From Corynebacterium sp. KPL1814 (lineage in GTDB: Bacteria; Actinomycetota; Actinomycetes; Mycobacteriales; Mycobacteriaceae), in NCBI RefSeq assembly GCF_000478175.1, contig NZ_KI515774.1, positions 6,368 through 70,367 on the forward strand: a stretch of DNA of 64,000 nt, in the 5' to 3' direction. Each line of letters begins with the position of its first letter. Within the stretch, counting starts at the first letter, position 1. Below the pieces are notes generated by a model, which was not told where the DNA came from, searched no databases, and worked only from the letters and a program-made list of their open reading frames with translations. The position numbers and the translations under genes are program-made. Below are positions 53,902 to 62,645 of this stretch, one piece after another.

Positions 53902-55071
53902 ATGGCATATAGATTCCCCAAGGTAATGGCCGTGGTGGCGGCCTCCGCCACCGCACTTGTAGGCTGCAGCACCGCCGAAGAAACAACCAACAACGGCGGC
54001 GGCAGCGACGATGCTGCCCTGTCCTTCACCGACCTCGCGGGCCGCGACGTAGAACTCGACAAGGCCCCCGAGCGTGTCCTGTTAGGCGAGGGCCGCTCCA
54101 TCTTCGCCACCGGCATCCTCAATACCGAGGATCCGCTGGATAAGGTCGTAGGCATCGGATCCGATCTGAAGAAGAACGTGCCGGACTACTACAACGTCTT
54201 GGAAGAAAAGTTGCCCAAGGTCAATGAATTGCCGGAAATCGGCGGGTTCACCAAGGGCGATGTCACCGTGGAAAACCTGGTGAGCTTGGATCCAGACCTC
54301 ATCGTGTTGTCCAAGGACCAGTACGACGCCTCGCAAGAGGCAGGCCTGACAGAGAAGATGGATCAGGCAGGCCTCAAGTACGCCGTGACCGATTTCCGCG
54401 CCAAGCCGCTGGAAAACACCACCAAGTCCATGGAAATCTTCGGCGAGATCTTCGGCAAAGAAGAGCGCGCCGAGGAATTCAACAAAGAGTGGCAAAAGAC
54501 CGTGGACCTGGTCAAGGAGCGCGCGGACAAGGTAAAGGATAAGCCCAAGACCTTCGTCTGGCGCGCGGCCGGAGTCATGGACTGCTGTGGCTCCTGGAAT
54601 AACTCCAATATCGCGCAGCTGGTCAACGAGGCCGGCGGTGAAAACGTGGCCGATGGCATCATCCCGGGCGAGGTCGGTGCCGTGACCCCGGAAAAGGTCC
54701 TCGAGGCGGACCCAGACATGGTGATTGCGACCGGCGGCGACTGGTCCGAGAAGAAGGACGATGAGGGCAACCCCGTCGGCTACGCTGCGGTGGGCTATGG
54801 CATCGGCGAAGATGAGGCAGAGGCGAGCATCGCCAAGCTGCCGAGCAACCAGCCAGGATTCGAGAACCTGCGTGCGGTCAAGGAGCACAAGCTGCATGGC
54901 ATGTGGCACCAGTTCTACAACTCGCCGTTCAACTACCTAGCGCTGCTGCAGATTGCGAAGTGGATCAACCCGGAGGCGTATGAGGATATGGACGTCGACA
55001 AGGAGTGGATGCAAGCGCAAGAAAAGTACTCGCCGGTTGCTGGCGAGGGAACCTTCTTTAGCACGAATTAA
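53902..55071 (+). CDS. Iron-siderophore ABC transporter substrate-binding lipoprotein
   Basis: 389 residues. Lipoprotein signal with lipobox LVGC (Cys about 22), a short linker rich in Thr, Asn and Gly, then a periplasmic-binding fold of the FecB/FhuD type: DLAGRDVELDKAPERVLL near the N-lobe start and LVSLDPDLIVLS. Lipid anchoring outside the membrane captures ferric chelates for the following permease and ATPase. A DtxR box precedes the operon. Which siderophore or haem is bound is unknown. Confidence 0.9.
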   Translation: MAYRFPKVMAVVAASATALVGCSTAEETTNNGGGSDDAALSFTDLAGRDVELDKAPERVLLGEGRSIFATGILNTEDPLDKVVGIGSDLKKNVPDYYNVLEEKLPKVNELPEIGGFTKGDVTVENLVSLDPDLIVLSKDQYDASQEAGLTEKMDQAGLKYAVTDFRAKPLENTTKSMEIFGEIFGKEERAEEFNKEWQKTVDLVKERADKVKDKPKTFVWRAAGVMDCCGSWNNSNIAQLVNEAGGENVADGIIPGEVGAVTPEKVLEADPDMVIATGGDWSEKKDDEGNPVGYAAVGYGIGEDEAEASIAKLPSNQPGFENLRAVKEHKLHGMWHQFYNSPFNYLALLQIAKWINPEAYEDMDVDKEWMQAQEKYSPVAGEGTFFSTN

Positions 55072-56126
55072 TGGTAAGCGCGGAGGTAGCTGCCCTTACG
55101 CAGCAACACAAAAAGCTCACCTGGCAGCGCGTTAGCATCGTCGCGGGCCTGTGCCTCATCGCGGCGGTGGCGTTTGTGGTCAGCAACTTCGTCGGCGCCA
55201 TCGACATCAGCCCCGGCGAGGTCATCAGGGGCATCGTGAAGCCCTCGAGCCTGGATGACCAGACGCATACGGTGCTGTGGAAGCTGCGCTTGCCGATGGC
55301 CGTCATGGCCCTGCTCATCGGCGTCAGCCTCTCGCTGGCCGGCGCGGAGATGCAGACCATCTTGAATAACCCGCTGGCGGAGCCGTTTACGCTCGGCATT
55401 TCCGCCGCAGCGGCTTTCGGTGGCGCAAGTTCCATCGTGCTGAAGTGGCAGCTGCTGACCCAGCCGCAGTTCAACCTGGCGTTGGTGGCGTGGCTGTCGG
55501 CGGCGGTGGCGACGGCGATCATCGTCGTGGCGGCCATCATCCGCGGCGCGAAGGCAGAAACCATGGTGCTGCTGGGCATTGGTTTGGTCTTTTTCTTCCA
55601 GGCCATGCTCGCGCTCATCCAATACCAGTCTTCGGCCGAGGCGCTGCAGCAGATCGTCTTTTGGTCCATGGGTTCGCTCACGCGCGCCAACTGGGTTGCC
55701 AACGGCGTGCTTGCGGGCGTGCTGCTGGTTGCCCTGCCCATTTTGTGGGCGCTGTCGTGGCGGCTTACGGCCTTGCGGCTTGGCGATGCCCGCGCTGCCG
55801 CCATGGGCATTAATACCGCCCGGCTGCGCGTGGTGGTGCTCATCGTGGTCTCCCTCGTGGCGGCAACGACGGTGGCCTTCGCCGGCATCATCGGCTTTAT
55901 CGGCCTCGTGGGCCCGCACATCGCCCGCATGCTGGTGGGCGAGGACCAGCGCTATTTCGTGCCCGCCTCCATGGCCGCAGGTGCGGCCGTGATGTGCGCG
56001 GCGCACGCGGCGAGCTTGATGATTAAGCCGGGTCTGGCCATCCCGATTGGTATCGTGACCTCGCTTTTGGGTGTGCCGTTCTTTATCGCCATCGTGATGA
56101 CTCGAAGGAGGGCGCTGTGGACGTAG
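55071..56126 (+). CDS. FecCD-family iron ABC transporter permease
   Basis: 351 residues with about ten TM helices, matching single-polypeptide FecCD/BtuC permeases: LRLPMAVMALLIGVSLSLAG near the start, NPLAEPFTLGISAAAAFGG, and the ATPase-contact segment GFIGLVGPHIARMLVG. The ATG overlaps the preceding TAA (TAATG). It should form a homodimer with the next-encoded ATPase. Confidence 0.93.
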   Translation: MVSAEVAALTQQHKKLTWQRVSIVAGLCLIAAVAFVVSNFVGAIDISPGEVIRGIVKPSSLDDQTHTVLWKLRLPMAVMALLIGVSLSLAGAEMQTILNNPLAEPFTLGISAAAAFGGASSIVLKWQLLTQPQFNLALVAWLSAAVATAIIVVAAIIRGAKAETMVLLGIGLVFFFQAMLALIQYQSSAEALQQIVFWSMGSLTRANWVANGVLAGVLLVALPILWALSWRLTALRLGDARAAAMGINTARLRVVVLIVVSLVAATTVAFAGIIGFIGLVGPHIARMLVGEDQRYFVPASMAAGAAVMCAAHAASLMIKPGLAIPIGIVTSLLGVPFFIAIVMTRRRALWT

Positions 56127-56878
56127 AACTTACCCTGCGCGGCATAAGCGCGGCCTACGGCAAGCACACCGTGCTCGAAGCGGTCGACGTGGATACGCTG
56201 CAAGGCGGCCAGTTGGTTGGCCTGCTAGGGCCCAACGCCTCCGGCAAGACCACGCTGATCAAGTCCCTTGCCGGCGTGCATCGCGGGTACAAGGGCGAGG
56301 TGGATTTTCTGGTGGATGGCGAAAGCCCGCGGGGCAAGCGCCGCCGCCAACTCATCGGCTACGTCCCGCAGGACCTGCCCAGCACCGCGGCGCTGCGGGC
56401 GTTTGAGACGGTGCTGATCGCGGCGCGTCGGGAAGCATGCGAGGATCCCATCACCCGCAGCGCCGAGGTGCTGCACGCGATGGGGCTGGATGCCATTGCC
56501 TCGCGCTACCTCAACGAGCTATCTGGCGGCCAGCGCCAGCTCGTGGCCGTGGCGCAGATGCTGGTGGGCAACCCGGGCCTGATGCTCTTGGACGAGCCGA
56601 CGTCCGCGCTCGACCTGCATCGCCAGTTCTTCGTCCTCGAGGAGGTGCGCGAGAAGGCTAGGCGGGAAGGCAGCCTAGGGCTGGTGGCCATTCACGACAT
56701 CAACCTGGCCGCGCGCATGTGTGACCAGCTGGTGGTGCTCAAATCCGGCCGTATCCGCGCCCAGGGCACGCCTGGAGACGTGCTCACGCGCGAACTGGTG
56801 GAAAGTGTTTATGGGGTAGAGGCGGACATCGTGGAGCACCGCGGTGTTCCCGTCGTCGCGCCCCAACGCGTGAAATAA
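56117..56878 (+). CDS. FecE-family iron ABC transporter ATPase
   Basis: 253 residues. Walker A GPNASGKTT (about 36-44), signature LSGGQRQL (about 134-141), Walker B LMLLDEP (about 154-160) and H-loop VAIHD (about 191-195). GTG start at 56117, overlapping the permease end by 10 bp. Last gene of the three-gene operon. Confidence 0.93.
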   Translation: MDVELTLRGISAAYGKHTVLEAVDVDTLQGGQLVGLLGPNASGKTTLIKSLAGVHRGYKGEVDFLVDGESPRGKRRRQLIGYVPQDLPSTAALRAFETVLIAARREACEDPITRSAEVLHAMGLDAIASRYLNELSGGQRQLVAVAQMLVGNPGLMLLDEPTSALDLHRQFFVLEEVREKARREGSLGLVAIHDINLAARMCDQLVVLKSGRIRAQGTPGDVLTRELVESVYGVEADIVEHRGVPVVAPQRVK

Positions 56879-56880
56879 GC

Positions 56881-56909
56881 AAAGGCCGAGCGAGATGCTC
56901 GGCCTTTTT
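56881..56909 (+). terminator. Terminator of the iron ABC operon
   Basis: Stem AAAGGCCGAGC/GCTCGGCCTTT followed by TTTTTG. Confidence 0.85.
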
Positions 56910-57072
56910 GCGGCCTAAACGACAGGATGTGTTGGTGAAGTTATATGTTTAGCCAGTCTGGCCTGCTGGTATTAGGATTATTTCACTTATCCGGAGGGAT
57001 AACGCAGTCTCGGGCCTGAAATACCACCGGGGGCGTGCTGATGTGCTAGGCGCCGAGGTTCACGATGAATGG

Positions 57073-57364
57073 ATGAGTAAGAATCATCCTCGATGCCCCG
57101 TCTGTAGCAGGGCGTGCACCAAAATACGGGACTACAAGCATCAATCCGCCAGCGATGGCGATGGAACGCCTGTAAAGCCACTGTCACTCGCGCTAGAGGC
57201 TGAGCCAGGAAAGTGGACGCATCAGAGGCCAGGCCTTAGCCAAAGCACACACCCTAGCCAGCCAAGAAACGCAAGCCACCAGCGGCCGTGAATACGGCCG
57301 ACCAGCAACTTTCGACAGTGCCTATAACCACTCTATGGGAATACGCAAAGGCCACATGCCCTAA
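57073..57364 (+). pseudogene. Degenerate zinc-ribbon transposase remnant (IS1249-like)
   Basis: Pieces of one transposase in several frames. The start reads MSKNHPRCPVCSRACTK, a CxxC zinc knuckle; a second frame gives RQRWRWNACKATVTRARG, the matching zinc-ribbon second half; and a third gives an ending ATFDSAYNHSMGIRKGH before TAA at 57362. The whole middle is missing. The family assignment to IS1249-like elements is from memory of the zinc-ribbon opening and GIRKG ending and is tentative. Flanks 56910-57072 contain nothing else I recognise. Confidence 0.45.
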
Positions 57365-57388
57365 ACCACGCAGTCCACCAACACAAAA

Positions 57389-57438
57389 TGTCGTTTAACC
57401 CGACACGCCGGAAAACAACACATTTTGTCGTTTAACCC
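57389..57438. repeat. Direct repeats next to the IS remnant
   Basis: TGTCGTTTAACCC occurs at 57389-57401 and again at 57426-57438 (37-bp period). They probably represent IS terminal sequence left beside the remnant. Confidence 0.55.
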
Positions 57439-57474
57439 CTTTTTGCTAGCCTTGAACTGCTAGCTTTGAAAACG

Positions 57475-57504
57475 AAAAAATCGCGAGGTACTTGCCTCGC
57501 GATT
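57475..57504 (-). terminator. Terminator of tRNA-Lys
   Basis: Stem AATCGCGAGG/CCTCGCGATT with a T-run on the minus strand. Confidence 0.8.
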
Positions 57505-57513
57505 TTGCTGTTG

Positions 57514-57586
<73 letters not shown>

Positions 57587-57782
57587 AGTGTTGACGTCCT
57601 GCCGTGTGGCTCTCTGTGCAACGAGTAGAAACTTTAGCACTCCGGTTGAAAAACTGTAAAATCGCCAGCTCATAGTACATTTCTGGGGGAATATAACAGT
57701 TTGGATAATGGTGCGCTTGTTTCTGGTATTTGGGGTGGCAAGGCGATAGTCTGGATTGGTCTTGAAAGAACTACTGTATTTC

Positions 57783-57788
57783 TAAGGT
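57783..57788 (+). promoter_or_regulatory. -10 element of the L,D-transpeptidase gene
   Basis: TAAGGT, 7 nt before the GTG at 57796. Confidence 0.45.
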
Positions 57789-57795
57789 CTACTTA

Positions 57796-59001
57796 GTGAT
57801 TATTTCCCTCCCTAAACCCCGCCGCATTGCTGCTGCGAGCATTGTGTGCATTTCCCTGGTAGCAGCCTCGTGCTCCGTTAATTCCGCCGCTGAAAACCGC
57901 TCGGGGGACCAGGAATCTACCTCGAGCTCAGCTGAGCAATCTGAGCAGAAAGAAAAGTCCAAGCTTTCCGCCTCCGTGAAGGATGGGGCAGAGGATGTCG
58001 ATCCATCCAAGCCTGTCACCGTGGAATCCACCACCGAGCTCAAGAGCGTGACCATGACCAATGAGCTGGGCGTGGAAGTTGAAGAAAAACTCTCTGAGGA
58101 CGGCAAGAAGTGGACTACGGCGGAGGATCTTGGCTATAACCACACTTATTCCATCGTGGCCACTGACAAGGATGGCAATAAGAAGAACCTGAGCTTTTCC
58201 ACCTCCCAGGCGGCGGGCGTCGCCCAGGTGGCGATGACGCCTATCCCCGGCTCTGAGGTGGGTGTGGGCCAGGTTATCGGCGTCAATTTCGGCACCTATA
58301 TCACCGACCGCAAGGCGGCAGAGGACACGATTACGGTTAAGACCAACCCAGAGGTGGAAGGCGCGTTCTACTGGGTGAATAACCAAGAGGTGCGCTGGCG
58401 CCCCAAGGAGTATTGGGAGCCGGGCACCAAGGTTGAGGTCAAGGTCGATCAATACGGCAAGGACCTCGGTGGCGGCATCTACGGCGGGGAAAATACCGGG
58501 ACGGATTTCACCATCGGGGATCGCACCGTCACGCTGGTGGATAATGCCACCAAGACCATGAAGGTCTACAAGAACAAGGAGCTCTTGCGCACCATTCCGG
58601 TATCGCTGGGTCGCGATTATCAATATGACACCCCGAATGGGCGTTATGTCATTGGCGATCAGCACCAGTCGCTGCTGATGGATTCTGAGACCTTCGGGCT
58701 TGCGCACGATGCGGGCGGCTACAGCACCGAGGTGGACTGGGCTACCCAGATGTCCTGTTCCGGCATTTACGTGCACTCCGCACCGTGGTCCGTGTGGGCG
58801 CAGGGTAATTCCAATACCTCTCACGGCTGCATCAACGTCACGCCAGAGGCCGCGCAGTGGTTCCAGAACACCGTCAAGCGCGGTGATATCGTCCACGTAA
58901 TCAATACTTATGGTGGGACGCTTAACCCCTTGGACGGCTTGGGCGATTGGAATATGTCCTGGGAGGAATGGTCCAAGGGCAACGCGGACGCTAATCAATA
59001 A
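57796..59001 (+). CDS. L,D-transpeptidase lipoprotein
   Basis: 401 residues. A lipoprotein signal (AASC, Cys about 27) and a Ser/Glu-rich linker lead to an immunoglobulin-like region (about 75-250) as in mycobacterial Ldt proteins, then the YkuD catalytic domain. The active site is [21 protein letters not shown], seen here as its parts IYVHSAPW and SHGCIN, with Cys345 as nucleophile. It forms 3-3 crosslinks in peptidoglycan and is insensitive to most penicillins. GTG start with a -10 hexamer 7 nt upstream. Confidence 0.9.
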   Translation: MIISLPKPRRIAAASIVCISLVAASCSVNSAAENRSGDQESTSSSAEQSEQKEKSKLSASVKDGAEDVDPSKPVTVESTTELKSVTMTNELGVEVEEKLSEDGKKWTTAEDLGYNHTYSIVATDKDGNKKNLSFSTSQAAGVAQVAMTPIPGSEVGVGQVIGVNFGTYITDRKAAEDTITVKTNPEVEGAFYWVNNQEVRWRPKEYWEPGTKVEVKVDQYGKDLGGGIYGGENTGTDFTIGDRTVTLVDNATKTMKVYKNKELLRTIPVSLGRDYQYDTPNGRYVIGDQHQSLLMDSETFGLAHDAGGYSTEVDWATQMSCSGIYVHSAPWSVWAQGNSNTSHGCINVTPEAAQWFQNTVKRGDIVHVINTYGGTLNPLDGLGDWNMSWEEWSKGNADANQ

Positions 59002-59026
59002 TCGGCACAATCTTTAGGCGCATGGC

Positions 59027-59032
59027 TACAGT
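59027..59032 (+). promoter_or_regulatory. -10 element of the LLM oxidoreductase gene
   Basis: TACAGT, 7 nt before the ATG at 59040. Confidence 0.45.
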
Positions 59033-59039
59033 GGTGGCC

Positions 59040-59957
59040 ATGCGCTTTTCTATTTTGGACCGCGGGGCGGCAGGCAGACTCGATGGGGTAGCAGAGCATG
59101 CGCAGCATGTGGAGCGGCTGGGTTTTCACAGGTTTTTCCTCGCCGAGCACCACGGGGTGCCGGGCATCCCCGCGGGCCAGCCAGGCATGTTGGCTTCGCA
59201 CGTGGCGGCGCGCACGCAGCGCATTCGCGTGGGCACCGCAGGCATTATGCTGCTCAACCACCCGCCGTTTCTAGTCGCGGAACAGATTAACCTCTTGGAG
59301 GCGCTGTACCCCGGCAGGATCGATATTGGGTTGGGCTCCTCGGTGGGCTTTACGGCGCCAGTGCGCAAGGCGCTGCGCCAGGGCGATCCGCTGGAGCTCA
59401 AGCCGCAGTTCGAGAACGAGGTCGAGGCCCTGTTGCGCTACCTGCGCGGAGAGGAGGCGGTGACGGTGCGGCCCGAGTATGCGGGCACGCCCATCTATAT
59501 CCTCGCCGGCTTCCGGTCGGTCACGGTGGCCGCGCGGCTGGGATTGGGTGTCATCCTGGGCGGGCCCGTAGAAATGCAGGAAAAGGCGGCGCGGCTCTAC
59601 CGCGAGCATGCGCTTGCCGATGCCCCACCTATCATCTCCTCCCTCAATATCGCCGTGGCCGATACCGCGGACCAAGCGCGGGACCTTTTGCTGCCGGAGT
59701 CCTATGCAAAGGTCATGGCCCAGTCCACCGGGGAATTCGCGCCGCTGCGCCCAGCCCGCGAATTGGATCTGGAGGGGCTAACGAGCCAGCAACAGCGCCG
59801 CATCGACGAGTCCCTGGGCCACGACGTCTGGGGGACGGTGGGGGAAGTGGGGGAGGAACTAAGGGGCATCGGCAAGCAGCTGGGCGTCGATGAGTTCCTG
59901 ATTACCGGAGACATGCCGGATCTCGCGGGGAGGGCCCGCTCGGAGGAAATGGCTTGA
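59040..59957 (+). CDS. LLM-class flavin-dependent oxidoreductase
   Basis: 305 residues. Luciferase-like monooxygenase fold: MRFSILD opening, FFLAEHHGVPGIP near residue 40, AARTQRIRVGTAGIMLLNHPP, and LGSSVGF. These enzymes use FMNH2 or F420; the substrate is unknown. The ATG at 59040 is favoured over 59022 because a -10 hexamer lies 7 nt before it. An IS30 element sits directly behind the stop codon, so any downstream cotranscribed genes would be cut off. Confidence 0.85.
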   Translation: MRFSILDRGAAGRLDGVAEHAQHVERLGFHRFFLAEHHGVPGIPAGQPGMLASHVAARTQRIRVGTAGIMLLNHPPFLVAEQINLLEALYPGRIDIGLGSSVGFTAPVRKALRQGDPLELKPQFENEVEALLRYLRGEEAVTVRPEYAGTPIYILAGFRSVTVAARLGLGVILGGPVEMQEKAARLYREHALADAPPIISSLNIAVADTADQARDLLLPESYAKVMAQSTGEFAPLRPARELDLEGLTSQQQRRIDESLGHDVWGTVGEVGEELRGIGKQLGVDEFLITGDMPDLAGRARSEEMA

Positions 59958-59964
59958 GTTCAGA

Positions 59965-61660
59965 GGGTCGTTGCAACACTTTCCCTTAGGAGGGTGTTGT
60001 TGTGCCTGGAGTTGTGGGCCCGTTTCATTCGTTGTCTGAGTCGGATCGTCGTGGCTTGGTCGCCTTGGTTGGCAGTGGGCGTAGTGTTCGTTCGGCTGCT
60101 GGTGAGCTTGGCTGTCATTACGCGCATGCTTTGAATTTTTGCCATTCTCACGGATTGCCAGTCATACATAAAGCCAAACGAGTTGATCGTCGCGGTAGCC
60201 AGGCTTTACAGCTTGTAGAACTAGTTCAAGGCGGACTTTCGGTACATCAAGCCGCCAAAACGTGTGGAATGCATCCCACCGCTGCGTATGCCGTTGCTAC
60301 AGAAGCCGGGTGCCATATCCGGCTATCGAGGTATGCCCGGAAAGTCCGCCAAACACAGTTAAGGGTGGAATACTTACGCCTTCGGTTGGCGAGCTTGCCT
60401 GTTGGTGATGCTGGGGCTGGGGTAGGAATTGATCGTCGATTGTCTTTAGACTTCGAAAAAGGACTCATCAAATCCGGAGGGCCACGTAAAGAGTTCATAC
60501 CTGTCGGCGAGGATGCCACCACGTATAAAAGACTTATGAAAGCGCTGCGCCAACGCCATGACGTCAGCGAATCTGGACGGTTTTGTGCCCCTGCCTTGCC
60601 TGGCGGTGTGGATCCGTATAAACGCATCAGTGATCGCTATATTTGCTTTGAAGAACGCGTTATTATCGCCGATCTTCTTCGTGAGCATGTGCCGCTGCGG
60701 GAGATCGGTCGCCGTTTAGGGCGAAGTGCCTCGTCAATTCAGCGTGAAGTACGCAGAAACCACAGCGCTGAAGGCCCGTATCGTGCAGAAACCGCCCAGT
60801 TAAAGGCTTGTGCGCGTAGGTTGCGGCCGAAAATACCGAAACTGCTGGCCAACAAAAGGTTATGGGACTATGTATGCACACAATTGCGGGCACAATGGTC
60901 ACCGGAGGAGATTTCCAATCGCCTGCCCATCGACTACCCCACTGATAAGGACATGCGCATTAGTCACGAAACGATTTATGACGCCTTTTATCTACAGTCC
61001 AAAGGAAGACTCAAAGACCTCGGCCTGGACTTGCCTACCGGCAGAAAGAAACGCAAGAAACGCCAAACACGCACCACCACACCGGCCCAGCAACGCTTCG
61101 TTGACGACATGATCCTCATCGACGACCGGCCAGAAGAGGTTACTGAACGTCTTTTGCCAGGCCACTGGGAAGGCGACCTCATCCTTGGTAAAAATAACCA
61201 ATCCGCGGTGATCACGTTAGTAGAACGCGTCAGCCGATTTGTTGTCCTTGGCCACCTACCAGGAAGGCATACCAGCAAAGAAGTATTCACAGCCCTGCAC
61301 AAGGCTGTTGCTGGAATCGATAAAGCTATCTGGTCATCAATTACCTGGGACCAAGGAAGTGAAATGGCTGGCCATAAAGCCTTTACCATGGCCACTGACA
61401 TTCCCATCTACTTCTGCCATCCAGGATCGCCGTGGGAGAGAGGCAGCAACGAAAACACCAACGGCAGGCTCAGGAGAAACCTACCCAAAAACAGTGACCT
61501 GTCCATCTACAGCGCCGAGGACCTAGAGATGATCGCCAACATTCACAACCACAAACCACGCAAAGCACTCAACTGGCGCACCCCAGCCGAAGTCATGACC
61601 AACGCCCTGACACGAACCGGTAGTATCAAACCAAAGTAACCGTCATCGTTGCAATGACCC
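59965..61660 (+). mobile_element. IS30-family insertion sequence
   Basis: About 1.7 kb bounded by imperfect inverted repeats: GGGTCGTTGCAAC at 59965-59977 and, read from the other end, GGGTCATTGCAAC (61648-61660), 12 of 13 matching. It holds a single transposase gene. I could not identify a clear target-site duplication. It inserted between the LLM gene and the tRNA-His terminator and looks complete. Confidence 0.75.
60002..61639 (+). CDS. IS30-family transposase
   Basis: 545 residues, longer than the ~340-400 common in the family. Three helix-turn-helix segments appear: about 10-50, about 72-105 and, preceding the catalytic core, VPLREIGRRLGRSASSIQRE (about 230-250). The DDE motif is complete: Asp in HWEGDLILGKNN, Asp in TWDQGSEMAGH and Glu in ERGSNENTNGRLR. 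The intact reading frame and flanking repeats suggest an active element. Confidence 0.92.
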   Translation: MPGVVGPFHSLSESDRRGLVALVGSGRSVRSAAGELGCHYAHALNFCHSHGLPVIHKAKRVDRRGSQALQLVELVQGGLSVHQAAKTCGMHPTAAYAVATEAGCHIRLSRYARKVRQTQLRVEYLRLRLASLPVGDAGAGVGIDRRLSLDFEKGLIKSGGPRKEFIPVGEDATTYKRLMKALRQRHDVSESGRFCAPALPGGVDPYKRISDRYICFEERVIIADLLREHVPLREIGRRLGRSASSIQREVRRNHSAEGPYRAETAQLKACARRLRPKIPKLLANKRLWDYVCTQLRAQWSPEEISNRLPIDYPTDKDMRISHETIYDAFYLQSKGRLKDLGLDLPTGRKKRKKRQTRTTTPAQQRFVDDMILIDDRPEEVTERLLPGHWEGDLILGKNNQSAVITLVERVSRFVVLGHLPGRHTSKEVFTALHKAVAGIDKAIWSSITWDQGSEMAGHKAFTMATDIPIYFCHPGSPWERGSNENTNGRLRRNLPKNSDLSIYSAEDLEMIANIHNHKPRKALNWRTPAEVMTNALTRTGSIKPK

Positions 61661-61686
61661 CTAGAATCCGCCTGGTGGTGGAGATA

Positions 61687-61714
61687 TAAAAAATCCCGAG
61701 CACGGGGCTCGGGA
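61687..61714 (-). terminator. Terminator of tRNA-His
   Basis: Stem TCCCGAG/CTCGGGA; on the minus strand a run of T follows. Confidence 0.75.
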
Positions 61715-61720
61715 GATTGG

Positions 61721-61794
61721 GGTGGCTGACGGGACTCGAACCCGCGACAACCAGGATCACAACCTGGTGCTCTACCAGCTGAACTACAGCCACC
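61721..61794 (-). tRNA. tRNA-His (GTG anticodon)
   Basis: Minus-strand cloverleaf. Acceptor stem GTGGCTG/CAGCCAC with the extra 5' G opposite C73 that is specific to tRNA-His, anticodon stem-loop CCAGG-TTGTGAT-CCTGG reading GTG, T-loop TTCGAGT. Confidence 0.95.
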
Positions 61795-61842
61795 ATCGTT
61801 GCGCGAAAGCAACGAGATATAGGTTAACTCACGCCGCGTAAT

Positions 61843-62475
61843 TTACAAAAACGCCTGGTAATCGGCGGTGGTTTCGGCCTTGAGCTCCTCGGCTTCGGTA
61901 GAAGTTGGGCCCTCGTCGGTGCGAAAGACGCTGCGGCGATAGAAATCGAGCTCGCGGATGGACTCGATGATGTCCTGCAGCGCGCGGTGGGCCATGCCTT
62001 TATCGGGCTGGTTGTAGTAGGCCCGCGGGTGCCAGCGCCGGGCGAGCTCCTTGATGGTGGAGACATCGATCATGCGGTAGTGCAGCGCCTCATCCAGCCG
62101 CGGCATATAGGTGCGGATGAAGGTGCGGTCGGTGGCGATGGAATTGCCGGCCAGGGGAGCGGGGTGCTCGCAGTGCTCGTTGATGAGCGCCAGTACCGCG
62201 TCCTCGGCCTCGCGGATGGTCGTGGTGGACTGGCGGATTTCCTTATCGAGGCCGGAGTTTGCGTGCATTTCGGTGACGAAGGAATCCATCTGGGATAGTT
62301 CCTCTTCGGTGGCGTGGACGACGAGATCGATGCCCTTGCCAAGGATGTTGAGGTTGCCGTCCGTGATGACTGCGGCCACCTCGACGATGACGTGGCGTTC
62401 CGGGTCGAGGCCGGTCATTTCCAGGTCGATCCACACGAGGCGATCATATTTTGCGGCGATTTCGGGAGAAGACAT
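61843..62475 (-). CDS. orn: Oligoribonuclease Orn
   Basis: 210 residues from the ATG at 62475. DEDDh exonuclease: Exo [13 protein letters not shown], Exo II region [16 protein letters not shown], Exo [20 protein letters not shown] carrying the conserved histidine. It degrades 2-5-nt RNAs to mononucleotides and clears pGpG-type dinucleotides. The start is set by TAGAAT 7 nt before the ATG; ATG 62484 overlaps that hexamer. Confidence 0.93.
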   Translation of the reverse strand: MSSPEIAAKYDRLVWIDLEMTGLDPERHVIVEVAAVITDGNLNILGKGIDLVVHATEEELSQMDSFVTEMHANSGLDKEIRQSTTTIREAEDAVLALINEHCEHPAPLAGNSIATDRTFIRTYMPRLDEALHYRMIDVSTIKELARRWHPRAYYNQPDKGMAHRALQDIIESIRELDFYRRSVFRTDEGPTSTEAEELKAETTADYQAFL

Positions 62476-62482
62476 GCGTTCC

Positions 62483-62488
62483 ATTCTA
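62483..62488 (-). promoter_or_regulatory. -10 element of orn
   Basis: TAGAAT on the minus strand, 7 nt before the ATG at 62475. Confidence 0.5.
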
Positions 62489-62645
62489 ACCCCGACTGAC
62501 GGGGCCCTCCGCGCGGGCCGATCTGCACCCCACAAAGCGAAAAGAAAAATTTACCTATCGTTTTACCGACACTGGGAAGTGATTTACGGCATACTTTCTA
62601 TATCGTGCTTCACAAGGGAGGTGCGAATGACTAAGGAGTTTCTCG

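Noticed and set aside
62627..62645. Alternative ATG (MTKEFLDG) upstream of the AGCS symporter
   Set aside because: It opens a different frame; the ATG at 62646 has a good AAGGAG and begins the symporter frame.
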